Source: Thermobifida fusca NBRC 14071 = JCM 3263
GTDB taxonomy: Bacteria > Actinomycetota > Actinomycetes > Streptosporangiales > Streptosporangiaceae
Assembly (NCBI RefSeq): GCF_001592045.1
Contig: NZ_BCWB01000021.1
Span: forward strand, 1-64,000
Direction of reading: 5' to 3'
DNA: 64,000 nucleotides
How positions within the stretch are numbered: the first letter of the stretch is position 1; every line of letters starts with the position of its first letter. The notes under the pieces were generated by a model. That model saw only the letters and a program-made list of their open reading frames with translations, had not been told where the DNA came from and ran no database searches. This document shows positions 8,081 through 16,488 of the stretch, piece by piece. The translations under genes were made by a program, and so were the position numbers.

Positions 8081-9094
8081 GTGTCCAGACGACGCCCCAC
8101 CCTGGCCGAGGTGGCCCGTCAGGCCGGTGTCTCGGTTTCGACCGTCTCCAAGGTGGTCAACGGCCATCTCGATGTGGCGGCCGAAACCCGACGCCACATT
8201 GAGCAACTTCTGGAGCAGCACCAGTACCGGCAGCGCCGCTCACCTGGCCGCCAAGCCGTGGGTCTTATCGACCTGGTCTTCCACGACCTGGATAACTCCT
8301 GGGCGATGCAGATCCTGGCCGGGGTGGAGCAGGCTGCCCACGAGCACGGTGTTGGCGTAGTGGTTTCCGCGGTGCGCAACGACAACGACCGTCCGGGGCG
8401 CCGTTGGCTGGACAATGTGCGCGCCCGGGGAACCGACGGCGTCGTGCTGGTGCTGTCGGAACTGTCGCCTGAGCAGCGGTCCCAGTTGAAAGCGCTGGGA
8501 GTTCCCGTGGCCGTGGTCGACCCGGTCGGTGACCTTTCCCACGAGGTCCCCGCGGTGGGCACTACGAACTGGGCTGGCGGCCTGGCCGCCACCCAGCATC
8601 TCATCGAACTGGGCCACACGCGTATCGCCACCATCAGCGGGCCCACACACATGTTGTGCAGCCGGGCCCGGGTGGACGGATACCGCAGTGCGCTTGACGC
8701 GGCAGGGTTGACCGTACCCGACGAGTACATCGGCTACGGCGACTTCACGATCCCCGGCGGGCACGCGGAGACCCACCGGTTGATGGAGCTCCCTGAACCG
8801 CCCACGGCGATCTTCGCCGGGTCCGACATGATGGCCCGGGGTGCCTACGAGGCCCTGTTCGAACGCGGCCTGCGGGTCCCGCAGGATGTGAGTGTGGTCG
8901 GTTTCGACGACCTTCCCGAAGCTGCCTGGGCGGCGCCGCCGCTGACCACGGTGCGTCAGCCGCTCAGTGAGATGGGACAGATGGCGGCCCGCACCCTGCT
9001 GCGCATGGTCGCCGGGGAAAAGCCTCACCCTCGCCGCGTGGAACTCGCTACCGAACTGGTGAAACGCGCGAGCACCGGTCCCCCGCCCAGTTAA
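8081..9094 (+). CDS. LacI-family transcriptional repressor, probable xylo-oligosaccharide regulator
   Basis: 337 residues. The N-terminal helix-turn-helix is LAEVARQAGVSVSTVSKVVN (about residues 7-26) with the hinge helix after it. The periplasmic-binding-protein-like sensor domain covers about 60-330. The C-terminal motif DVSVVGFDDLPEAAWAAPPLTTV is standard for the family. Starts at GTG 8081 with GAGGAGG just upstream (3-nt spacer, short). It is divergent from the importer/GH43 operon with two matching palindromes between them, so it most likely represses both directions until a xylan-derived sugar binds. It is distinct from CelR, whose box occurs elsewhere in the window. Confidence 0.92.
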   Translation: MSRRRPTLAEVARQAGVSVSTVSKVVNGHLDVAAETRRHIEQLLEQHQYRQRRSPGRQAVGLIDLVFHDLDNSWAMQILAGVEQAAHEHGVGVVVSAVRNDNDRPGRRWLDNVRARGTDGVVLVLSELSPEQRSQLKALGVPVAVVDPVGDLSHEVPAVGTTNWAGGLAATQHLIELGHTRIATISGPTHMLCSRARVDGYRSALDAAGLTVPDEYIGYGDFTIPGGHAETHRLMELPEPPTAIFAGSDMMARGAYEALFERGLRVPQDVSVVGFDDLPEAAWAAPPLTTVRQPLSEMGQMAARTLLRMVAGEKPHPRRVELATELVKRASTGPPPS

Positions 9095-9309
9095 TAAAAC
9101 ATGCCGCCGGGAAAGCGCTCACATGCGGACGTCCACGGGGGTACGCCCGCAACCGCCTTGCCCGCCGGTGCAGCGCCGCGGCGCGGTGCCCTTTGGCTTG
9201 AGCGAACCCGCTGCTGACCGGGCCTGCGGTGCGGGCGGCTGGGTGGCTCGCTCCACAGCTTTCCCCCACTGCGATGCGGGTCGGACGAACGTGTCTACCC
9301 CGTGCGGGT

Positions 9310-9341
9310 GAGGGGGCGACAGCTCGAGCTGTCGCCCCCTC
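9310..9341. terminator. 32-nt perfect palindrome, bidirectional terminator
   Basis: A perfectly self-complementary sequence, GAGGGGGCGACAGCTC followed by its complement, between the convergent lacI and deacetylase genes. No other coding signal appears in the 285-bp gap. Confidence 0.6.
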
Positions 9342-9379
9342 TGCCTGTCCAGTGGGTTTTCTGGCAGGCGCTGTGGCGG

Positions 9380-10846
9380 TCAGTCGCGCCGAGTGTAAGC
9401 CACGCCGGGTTCGAGAGTCCGACCACCGAAGAGCTCGGTGACCGTCACAAAGTGGTACCCCTTGGCGTGCAGCTGGCTGAGCACTTCGGGGATGGCGTCC
9501 ACCGTGGGCCGGTGGATGTCGTGGAAGAGCACGATGCTGCCGGGCCGGGTGCCGGACACGGCCGCTTCGATGGTCTTCTCGGTGTCCCGGTGCTGCCAGT
9601 CCAGGGTGTCGACGTCCCACAGGATCAGCGGGTAGTCGATGCTGGCCTGGGTGGTTTCGTTGTACGAACCGTAGGGCGGGCGGACCGTGGTCCGCGTCAC
9701 CCCGGTCGCCTCCTCGATCGCCTTCCACGTCTTCTCAATGTCGTCCTGCACGGCGTTCCCGCTCTTGGTGGCGAGGTTGTCGTGCTTCCAGGAGTGGTTG
9801 GCGATCTCGTGCCCGGCTTCCATCGCGGCCCGTACCGTGTCCGGGTCGCCTTCGGTGAGCTGGCCCAGCACGTAGAAGGTGGCCTTCGCCGAGTAGGCCT
9901 CCAAGTGCTTCAGCAGGAGCGGGGTGTCCGCTCCTGGCCCGTCGTCGAACGTCAAAGCCACGCACGGCACCCGGTCGCAGTCGATGGTGTAGGTGGGGAC
10001 GGTGTTCGAGGGCAGCTCCAGGCTCTCCTCCCCGTCCCGGACGGCTTGCCGGGCGCTGCGCCCGAACCGGGACAGCAGCGGTTCACTGTCGGCCACGGTC
10101 ACCTGGACCTCGTTGTCGGCGACTTCGCCAGGGCTGAAGCTCACCACGAGATCCCCCGCAGCGTCGAAGCCGAGGTCTGCGAGCGGCGAGTCTTCGTGCT
10201 TTTCCGCGCTCTTCCACACTGCTTCGGGGTCGACCAGCGCGGGCTCGGTGTCTTCCGCGTCCGGCAGTTCGTCTTGCGGGGTGGGCAGCCCGTCGGGCAT
10301 GGCGTCAGCGGCCACATCGTGGTCCTTGTGCAGCGCTAGCGCGACCCGGGCGGCGAGCTGGTCGACCGCTTGGTCTCCGTTGAGGAGCGCAGTCCACGGC
10401 AGTGCCTCTCCGGAGGCCACGTCGTACCAGTGGGTGGAGGCGTCGACCCGGTCTTCGTACTGGGAGATCACCCGGGCACCCAGCACTCCGTTCGAGGCGA
10501 CGAGGAACTCGGCGTGCTGGGTCAATTCCCCGCCGCCCCCTTGGGTGATGAATTCGGTCTCCCGCTCGGCCATCGTGGTGCGGATGTCGACGGTGAAGTC
10601 GGTGGCTCCTGGAACCACCGGATATTTGCTGGTGATCGTCGTACCGTCGACGGACACGGAGTGTTCGGCAACGGTCAATCCGTCGATCCACGTGGGTTCG
10701 ATCGTGTGCAAGCCGTCAGCGAGTCTTTCGCGTCCTCCTTTGAGGGCGCCGAGTTCTTCCCACGACGTACAAGCAGTGAGCGGCGCTGTGACCGCCATGA
10801 CCGCGCACCAGCTGACCAGTTGCCTTTTCCAGGTTTTCCACACCAC
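9380..10846 (-). CDS. Lipoprotein polysaccharide deacetylase (NodB domain)
   Basis: 488-residue cell-surface carbohydrate esterase family 4 protein. The signal peptide ends in lipobox LTAC (Cys26). Residues about 40-280 form an RsiV/DUF3298-like domain. The NodB deacetylase domain begins near 294. Metal-binding motif 1 is TFDDGPG (about 298-304), motif 2 is NHSWKHDN with the H-x3-H pair, and motif 3 is RPPYGSYN. Further on are LWDVDTLDWQ and the catalytic His in LFHDIH. It probably deacetylates peptidoglycan or another wall glycan. The start is GTG at 10846; the ribosome site is weak. It stands alone, convergent with the lacI gene. Confidence 0.85.
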   Translation of the reverse strand: MVWKTWKRQLVSWCAVMAVTAPLTACTSWEELGALKGGRERLADGLHTIEPTWIDGLTVAEHSVSVDGTTITSKYPVVPGATDFTVDIRTTMAERETEFITQGGGGELTQHAEFLVASNGVLGARVISQYEDRVDASTHWYDVASGEALPWTALLNGDQAVDQLAARVALALHKDHDVAADAMPDGLPTPQDELPDAEDTEPALVDPEAVWKSAEKHEDSPLADLGFDAAGDLVVSFSPGEVADNEVQVTVADSEPLLSRFGRSARQAVRDGEESLELPSNTVPTYTIDCDRVPCVALTFDDGPGADTPLLLKHLEAYSAKATFYVLGQLTEGDPDTVRAAMEAGHEIANHSWKHDNLATKSGNAVQDDIEKTWKAIEEATGVTRTTVRPPYGSYNETTQASIDYPLILWDVDTLDWQHRDTEKTIEAAVSGTRPGSIVLFHDIHRPTVDAIPEVLSQLHAKGYHFVTVTELFGGRTLEPGVAYTRRD

Positions 10847-11188
10847 TGCGACCCGACCTAACCGACGAAGAAGGGCATGCGGGAGTTGAGACGATCCGGG
10901 ATCAGGGATCGGTTCGGCGCCGTTGACACCGTTGACTGTACGTTATGTCCCACCACCGAACCACAGGGGAAATAAACGCGCGGTCCAGTGACAGACTTGG
11001 GTTTTTCCATGGCTGGACACAACCATTCTGGCGGTAACTGTTGGTGGGGGGAGACAGATCGTGTCACCTGGGTGCGTCTTCCACCAATGGTCGGGACACA
11101 CCTGCCTGCCTCTCTGCAACTATCGCTCTGTGTAGTTATATGAGCATTGACAGTGGTGGCGGCGAATACGCCTCGGTGGGTGATCGTT
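10847..11188. other. Intergenic region between divergent deacetylase and SDR genes
   Basis: 342 bp with no convincing coding frame. It must hold both promoters, but no clear -35/-10 pair or inverted repeat stands out. Confidence 0.5.
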
Positions 11189-12190
11189 ATGCGGGCTCTA
11201 GTGACCGGAGGAGCCGGATTTATCGGTTCCCACCTGGTTGACTTCCTGCTTACCCACGGCCACGACGTGGTAGTCCTCGACGATCTGTCGACTGGGTCAC
11301 GCACCAACCTGGTCTCCGCACTGCGGGACCCCCGGATGCGGTTTATTCACGGGTCGGTGCTCGACGATCGGGCGCTGCGCACCGCGATGGCCGGCCGGGA
11401 CACGGTCTTCCACCTGGCTGCGCTCGTAGGCGCCCGGGTGGTGGGGGTCGACCCGGTGCGTGCCATCCACGTCAACATCACGGGCACGGAGCGGGTCTTG
11501 GCTGCCGCTTTGGAACAGGGGTGCCGTTTCCTGTTCGCTTCGGGAGGCGAGGTGTACGGCCGCTGCGACGGGGAGGCGCTCCGGGAGAACGACGACCGTC
11601 TCTTGGGCTCGGCCCAGGAAGGGCGCTGGTGTACCGCGGCGAGTAAAGGGCTGGGCGAGTACTTGGTCACCCGCTATGCCCGGGAGTATGGGATGCCCGC
11701 GGTGATCGTCCGCCTGTTCGACGTGACGGGGCCGCGGCAGAGCGCTGATCAGGGACATGTGGTGCCCACTTTCGTGGAGCAGGCCTTGCACGGGCGTCCG
11801 CTCACCGTGCACGGGGACGGGTCGCAGACGCGCTGCTTCTGCTCGGTGCGCGAGGTGGTGGCGGCGCTCCTCGCCCTCATCGAACAGCCTTTGGCGTACG
11901 GGCGTGCCGTCAACATTGGTGCGACCCGGCCGGTGAGCATCCGGGATCTGGCGGTACGGGTCCGGGATCTCACCGGTTCGACCAGTCCGATTGTGAGCAT
12001 TGACCATCGCGTGGCCCGCGGGCCGCACTACGATCTGACCCGCCACCGCACCCCGGATACGACGTTGGCTGCAGCGTTGATTGACTGGCGGGCCACTGTC
12101 GACGTGGACACGATCATCACGGAGATGATCGCCGACTATTCCACGCCCGCGTCCTTGTTTCCGCTGCTGGACGGCGACGTGACGGTCTAA
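11189..12190 (+). CDS. NAD-dependent epimerase/dehydratase-like extended SDR lacking the catalytic Tyr
   Basis: 333 residues from the ATG at 11189. An upstream in-frame start at 11147 would precede the Rossmann strand by 14 unconserved residues. The cofactor loop is TGGAGFIGSHL (residues 6-16), with the acidic NAD-selective DDLSTG at 31-36. Substrate-side features include FASGGEVYG with Ser118, and RLFDVTGPRQ. The active-site YxxxK should lie in RWCTAASKGLGEY, but Thr149 sits where Tyr is expected, before Lys153. The closest recognised class is the GalE/UDP-glucuronate-decarboxylase type of nucleotide-sugar enzymes. Without the Tyr proton donor it may be inactive, binding-only, or use another residue. 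No operon partner. Confidence 0.8.
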   Translation: MRALVTGGAGFIGSHLVDFLLTHGHDVVVLDDLSTGSRTNLVSALRDPRMRFIHGSVLDDRALRTAMAGRDTVFHLAALVGARVVGVDPVRAIHVNITGTERVLAAALEQGCRFLFASGGEVYGRCDGEALRENDDRLLGSAQEGRWCTAASKGLGEYLVTRYAREYGMPAVIVRLFDVTGPRQSADQGHVVPTFVEQALHGRPLTVHGDGSQTRCFCSVREVVAALLALIEQPLAYGRAVNIGATRPVSIRDLAVRVRDLTGSTSPIVSIDHRVARGPHYDLTRHRTPDTTLAAALIDWRATVDVDTIITEMIADYSTPASLFPLLDGDVTV

Positions 12191-12368
12191 GGTCCGCAGG
12201 TTTCCCGCGGGGGGCGGTTGCGGGTTCGGGCACGCTCCAGGGAACCGGGTGCGGTCCACGGCTTTCCGGTGTCGCTGGGCCCGAGTGCCAGGTTGCTGTG
12301 CCGGGCGCGGTTGTCGGTCTACTGCGGGGCCTGTGTTCGCGGGCAGCACTGTTTTCGGGAGTGCCCGC

Positions 12369-13469
12369 TCAGATTCGCGGGGCGCGGGTGAGTGTCGGCA
12401 GCCCCTCGGGGAAGAGCACAGCGGCCGGGTCGGGGAGTTCCACTCCCGCCAGTTCTGCGGCAGCGCGGCTCAGTTCCGGGTTGTTGAGGTGTCCTGCCAC
12501 AGTCGTGATGATCTCCCGTAGCGCTGCCACCACGTCTGCTCCGCGGTATGCGGAAGCGTAGCGGGCGGCCACGGCCGGGGTCCGCGACTGGCATGCCGCG
12601 CAGTGCAGCAGCACCCGCTTGTTCTCGTCGCGCAGCTGCGCGACCATACGGGCTGCTTCGTCCAGCACGAAATGCAGGTTGGGGTTGGCTCCGGGTAGGT
12701 CGTGCAGCCACACTTCCACGATGTCGCGGCGTGGCAGATGCGGTGGGTGGTCGCGAGTGCCCATCCGGCACAGCGACACTACTGCGTCCGCGTCAGTGCT
12801 GTCACGGACGTATTCCATGGTGCACAGCACGACCCCCGGGTCGTGAGGGTGAGGGATCGCGAAGGGTTGGCGGTGTTCCCGGTCAAGACCGGGCACCACT
12901 TGGGTGTCGCGTTGCGGCCAGGCTGCGGGGTCCGGGCCGCGGGCGGCGACGAGCGCGGCGGTGACGAGGACGCGCTGCGGTGTGGCTGCGGCGAGTTCCC
13001 GCTGCACGGACAGCGGGATAGCGGAGACTCCCCAGCGGGCGCCGGCGAGTACGCCCGCGTACTGGGCGGCGGCGAGCCCGCCTTGGGTGTAGGCCCGCTG
13101 GACTGCGGCGGTGAGCTGAGTGCAGGGGAAGAGGCCGCGTGCGAGGTCCAAAGGCGGTGTCGGAGTTTCTGCTGCCGCCCGCCAGCCCACGGCTGCCGGG
13201 TGTGCGCTGTCCGGGAAGACAGGGTCGGGGAGGATGCCGTCGACTACTCCGCGTTGCACTGCTGCGGCCCAGTGGCGGGCAAGAGGAGTGCCGGGCAGTT
13301 CGCGAGGCCCGGCGGTGAGGTCCCGGATCGCTTCCCTGGCCTGGCCGCCGATTCCTGCCAGGTATTCCTCGGCTGGCTGGGGGTCTTCCCCCAGCAGCAG
13401 GCGGGCTGCTGCCCCGCCGACCATTGCTCCGGCGGCCCGGTCCCAGACCACGTGCCATTCGTCCCACAC
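12369..13469 (-). CDS. Degenerate ADP-ribosylglycohydrolase fused to a Cys-phosphatase domain
   Basis: 366 residues in two parts. Residues 8-170 resemble an ADP-ribosylglycohydrolase (DraG/ARH): [18 protein letters not shown] matches the first helix, and [20 protein letters not shown] matches the C-terminal GALxGARxGxxxIP helix. The metal-binding Asp motifs (TDDT near the start, DTD before the last helix) are absent. Residues about 210-340 resemble a dual-specificity phosphatase. The P-loop is HCAACQSR, with Cys290 and Arg296 in Cx5R spacing and Thr after it. It could be a phosphatase guided by a dead ARH domain. Starts at GTG 13469. Its 5' end is 150 bp from fdhD, which is divergent. Confidence 0.7.
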   Translation of the reverse strand: MWDEWHVVWDRAAGAMVGGAAARLLLGEDPQPAEEYLAGIGGQAREAIRDLTAGPRELPGTPLARHWAAAVQRGVVDGILPDPVFPDSAHPAAVGWRAAAETPTPPLDLARGLFPCTQLTAAVQRAYTQGGLAAAQYAGVLAGARWGVSAIPLSVQRELAAATPQRVLVTAALVAARGPDPAAWPQRDTQVVPGLDREHRQPFAIPHPHDPGVVLCTMEYVRDSTDADAVVSLCRMGTRDHPPHLPRRDIVEVWLHDLPGANPNLHFVLDEAARMVAQLRDENKRVLLHCAACQSRTPAVAARYASAYRGADVVAALREIITTVAGHLNNPELSRAAAELAGVELPDPAAVLFPEGLPTLTRAPRI

Positions 13470-13618
13470 GGCCGTACGTGCTCACCCCCCGAGTATCCGT
13501 AGTGTGCCGCACCGTTTTTCTCTTCCGTGCTGGCCGGTGCTCTTTGCGGAAGCTCGGCGCGGGGAGAAGAGGTAGTTTTGGGGCCGTCCCACCGGTGCGA
13601 GGAGCGGGAGGAGTGGGT

Positions 13619-14446
13619 ATGGGGCGGGTCACCACCCGGGTACGGGTGCGGCGGATCAGCGGTTCCGTGGCGCGTGACCGCATGGACACCCTCGTGGTGG
13701 AAGAACCATTGGAGATGCGGCTCGGCGGTCAAGTATTGACCGTCACCATGCGCACTCCCGGACACGATTTTGAGATGGTGACCGGGTTCCTCATCGGTGA
13801 GGGCGTGATCGCTGATGCTTCCGACATCCACTCCCTGCGCTATTGCGCGGGCGCGACCGAGGACGGCGTCAATACGTACAACGTTATCGACGTCGTCTTA
13901 GCTCCCGGTGTTCCGGAACCGAATGTCGCTGCGGCACGGAACTTCACCACTACCTCGTCGTGCGGGGTGTGCGGGAAGACCAGTCTGGAAGCGGTGCGGA
14001 CGAAGAGCCGTTTCGTGGTAGCTGACGACGGGGTGTGTTTCTCCACGGCTGTCTTGTCTGCTCTGCCGGACCGGTTGCGGGAAGCACAGAAAGTGTTTGC
14101 GCGCACGGGCGGGCTGCACGCTGCTGCGCTCGTCACCCCCGGCGGGGAGCTGCTGTGTGTCCGGGAGGACATCGGTCGGCACAACGCGGTGGACAAGGTG
14201 ATCGGGTATGCCGCTGGCCGGTACGGGCTGCCGTTGCGGGGCATGGGGCTGCTGGTGTCGAGCCGGGCTTCGTTCGAGTTGACGCAGAAAGCCTTGATGG
14301 CGGGGATTCCGGTGCTGGCCGCGGTCTCCGCGCCGTCGTCGCTGGCGGTGGAGCTGGCCGACCAGTCGGGGATGACCCTCATCGGGTTCCTGCGCGGTCC
14401 TTCGATGAACGTCTACGCCGGGGGGCACCGCGTGGTCGAGGATTGA
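13619..14446 (+). CDS. fdhD: FdhD sulfurtransferase for formate dehydrogenase maturation
   Basis: 275-residue cytoplasmic sulfur carrier that moves sulfur from IscS to the molybdenum cofactor of formate dehydrogenase. The ATG at 13619 is preceded by GGGAGGAG; upstream in-frame codons are poor. The functional cysteines are in SSCGVCGK (Cys115 and Cys118). Other family blocks are [17 protein letters not shown] and [15 protein letters not shown], then [11 protein letters not shown]. No formate dehydrogenase or Mo-cofactor gene is in this window, so its target is encoded elsewhere. Confidence 0.95.
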   Translation: MGRVTTRVRVRRISGSVARDRMDTLVVEEPLEMRLGGQVLTVTMRTPGHDFEMVTGFLIGEGVIADASDIHSLRYCAGATEDGVNTYNVIDVVLAPGVPEPNVAAARNFTTTSSCGVCGKTSLEAVRTKSRFVVADDGVCFSTAVLSALPDRLREAQKVFARTGGLHAAALVTPGGELLCVREDIGRHNAVDKVIGYAAGRYGLPLRGMGLLVSSRASFELTQKALMAGIPVLAAVSAPSSLAVELADQSGMTLIGFLRGPSMNVYAGGHRVVED

Positions 14447-14452
14447 CTGCTC

Positions 14453-14509
14453 CCCCGCCTGAGGGCCGGGACGCCTCTGGTGCTCTCGGTGACCGGGCCC
14501 TCGGCGGGG
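14453..14509. terminator. Hairpin between convergent fdhD and EamA genes
   Basis: CCCCGCC-T-GAGGGCC pairs with GGCCCTCGGCGGGG (14496-14509), with a single bulged T. It starts 7 nt after the fdhD stop and probably works for both convergent genes. Confidence 0.55.
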
Positions 14510-14523
14510 TGTTTGGGGGATGG

Positions 14524-15498
14524 TCAGCGGGCGGAACCGGTCTGCGGGGCCGGGTCCTGGGCGGTGGGCAGCGTCTCCGGGCCTTGCGCGGCACTGGTGT
14601 CGGGGACCGCGGTCTGGGCGAGGAACGCACCGGTCACCACGGCGGCCGCCCCGACAAGCTGGGCGACGCTCAACGCTTCCCCGAGCAGCAGCCAGGCCAG
14701 GACGATAGAGGTTACGACCTCCAGGTAGGCCACTCCCCCGGCGACGACAGGGGACAGCCGCCGTACCGCGGCCACCCCGGTGAGGTAGGCGATGGTGGTG
14801 GCGACCAGGGCAAGCCACACCAGGAGGATGAGGGCGGGGATGTCCAGCCCGCCGAACCCGACATTCTGGGCCAGGATGCCCCACGGCAGGGTCCACGGGC
14901 GGGCGAGGAGGCTCAGGAGTGCGGTGGCGATGAGCGCGCCGTAGGAGATGACAGCGAGAGGGTCGACGTCGTCGCGGGCCGTGTCCGACAGCAGGAAGTA
15001 GGTGGCCTGGCAGACCGCTGCAGCCAGCGCGAGGATCAGGCCGACCGCGTCCAGGCGGATGCCTGCCCAGACTTCGACGAGGCAGCCCAGGCCGATGACT
15101 GCCAGGGCCACGCCGAGGGATGCGGCGCGGGACACGGGGATGCGCCGCACGAGGCGGGTCCACAGCAGGACGAGGACGGGGCCGAGGAATTCGATGAGGA
15201 GCGCCACCCCCACGGGGATCCGGGAAATGGCTGCGAAGTAGAAGGCTTGGACTCCCGCCATCGGGAAGACGCCGTAGGCGAGGAGAAGGGCGGGGCGGGT
15301 ACGCAGGGTGCGGTGGTGGCGGAAAGCGACGGGAAGCAGGAGTAGAGCTGCTCCGGCTACCCGGAGCCACGTGACGTGCAGGGGGTCGAGTCCGGCGTCG
15401 ATGAGCGGCCGGGCCACGGGGCCGGAGCCGCCGAAGGCAAGTGCAGAGGCGATCGCGAATGCCAACCCGGAGGACCGGTTTCTGGTGATGTCGGCCAT
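14524..15498 (-). CDS. EamA/RhaT-family (DMT) transporter
   Basis: 324-residue inner-membrane protein with about ten hydrophobic segments arranged as two five-helix EamA repeats, the drug/metabolite-transporter pattern. Landmarks are SALAFGGSGPVARPLIDAG near the N-terminus, and LAVIGLGCLVEVW at mid-protein. The second repeat has LLLVWLALVATTIAYL and EVVTSIVLAWLLLGE. Members export amino acids, purines or other small metabolites; the substrate cannot be read from sequence. An ATG five codons upstream (15513) is also possible, but AGGGGG precedes the one chosen. It lies 127 bp downstream of the FadR-type regulator on the same strand, so it may be its target. Confidence 0.88.
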   Translation of the reverse strand: MADITRNRSSGLAFAIASALAFGGSGPVARPLIDAGLDPLHVTWLRVAGAALLLLPVAFRHHRTLRTRPALLLAYGVFPMAGVQAFYFAAISRIPVGVALLIEFLGPVLVLLWTRLVRRIPVSRAASLGVALAVIGLGCLVEVWAGIRLDAVGLILALAAAVCQATYFLLSDTARDDVDPLAVISYGALIATALLSLLARPWTLPWGILAQNVGFGGLDIPALILLVWLALVATTIAYLTGVAAVRRLSPVVAGGVAYLEVVTSIVLAWLLLGEALSVAQLVGAAAVVTGAFLAQTAVPDTSAAQGPETLPTAQDPAPQTGSAR

Positions 15499-15625
15499 GA
15501 CTCCCCCTGACATCGAAATTGTCCGCTGATAGGACCTTGACGGCCGCGTTGATCCTAGGCCATCCGGAGACAGTCGGATCCGGGGGTGTCGTGCCGGTGC
15601 GGGGCATGGGGCAGCGGACGTCGTG

Positions 15626-16351
15626 TTAGACGGCGATGCGGTCGCGGAACCGCTCTTCCAGGCGGAGGAGATGGAGGGTGGTTGCGGCCTGCGCTGCCTC
15701 CGGGTCCCGGTTCTGCAGGGCGCGGTAGATGATGTGGTGGTCGCCGCGGAGCTGTGCCGCCCATTCTTCCTCGTCGGCTGCCGGGTCGCGGTGGATCCGC
15801 GCTCCCAGCGCGGGTGAGGCCAGCCCGTCGATGAGTGCCGCCAGGGTCGCGTTTCCCGCGAGTTCGGCGAGGGTGCGGTGGAAGGCGGTGCCTGCCTCGG
15901 TCGCGGCCAGGCCGCAGGCGTGGTCTTCTGCGTCCAGGAGGGCGGCCAGGGTGCTCAGGTGTGTGTCGCTGGCGCGGACCGCAGCGAGTGCTGCGGCGGC
16001 CGGTTCCACGATGCGGCGCACGTGGAGCATTTCCAGCAGGGTGGTGCCGCGGCCGACCTCGGCGAGGACGGAGAAGGGTTCGAGCAGTCTGCGGGGGTGG
16101 AGTTCGGTGACGTAGACGCCTGCGCCGTGCCGCGCTTCCAGTACCCCCAGGGTGGTCAGGACCCGGATCGCTTCCCGCATGGAGCTGCGGGAGAGTCCCA
16201 TTTTCGCGGCGAGTTCCCGCTCGGTGGGGAGCCGCTGGCCGGGGTGGAGTGTTCCGTCGGCGATCATCGCCTTGATCTGTTCGACTGCTCGGCGGGTCAC
16301 CGTCATCCGTCCGACACGGGGGGCCGCGCGCACGGGGCTCTCGGAGGTCAC
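15626..16351 (-). CDS. FadR-subfamily GntR transcriptional regulator
   Basis: 241 residues. The N-terminal winged helix (about 14-80) reads AVEQIKAMIADGTLHPGQRLPTERELA, with recognition helix LSRSSMREAIRVL. The C-terminal all-helical FCD domain (about 95-220) senses an organic acid, often with a metal. Start is GTG 16351 with AGGAAGG 8 nt upstream. An operator-like TGGTAAGACGA immediately upstream fits the TNGTNNNACNA consensus of this subfamily, suggesting autoregulation. The transporter downstream on the same strand is a plausible co-regulated gene. Confidence 0.9.
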   Translation of the reverse strand: MTSESPVRAAPRVGRMTVTRRAVEQIKAMIADGTLHPGQRLPTERELAAKMGLSRSSMREAIRVLTTLGVLEARHGAGVYVTELHPRRLLEPFSVLAEVGRGTTLLEMLHVRRIVEPAAAALAAVRASDTHLSTLAALLDAEDHACGLAATEAGTAFHRTLAELAGNATLAALIDGLASPALGARIHRDPAADEEEWAAQLRGDHHIIYRALQNRDPEAAQAATTLHLLRLEERFRDRIAV

Positions 16352-16364
16352 GTTGGCGCCTTCC

Positions 16365-16375
16365 TCGTCTTACCA
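16365..16375 (-). promoter_or_regulatory. FadR-type operator upstream of the GntR gene
   Basis: TGGTAAGACGA on the minus strand matches TNGTNNNACNA exactly. It lies 14 nt before the GTG start and overlaps the leader. Confidence 0.5.
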
Positions 16376-16389
16376 GACCAATGAGGGGA

Positions 16390-16458
16390 GCACCATCCCC
16401 GCACAGGGGGTGTGCGGGGATGGTGCCGGGTGTGGCCCCCGCCGATGACGGGGGCCAC
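16390..16458. terminator. Twin hairpins after cel9B
   Basis: There are two perfect stems: a 16-bp arm (GCACCATCCCCGCACA, 16390-16405 with 16411-16426) and a 10-bp arm (GTGGCCCCCG, 16432-16441 with 16449-16458). They lie between the cel9B stop and the GntR promoter. No T-tract is present, typical of high-GC actinobacterial terminators. Confidence 0.65.
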
Positions 16459-16488
16459 GGCGGCTTACATCCGAATCCAGGGCGAGGT

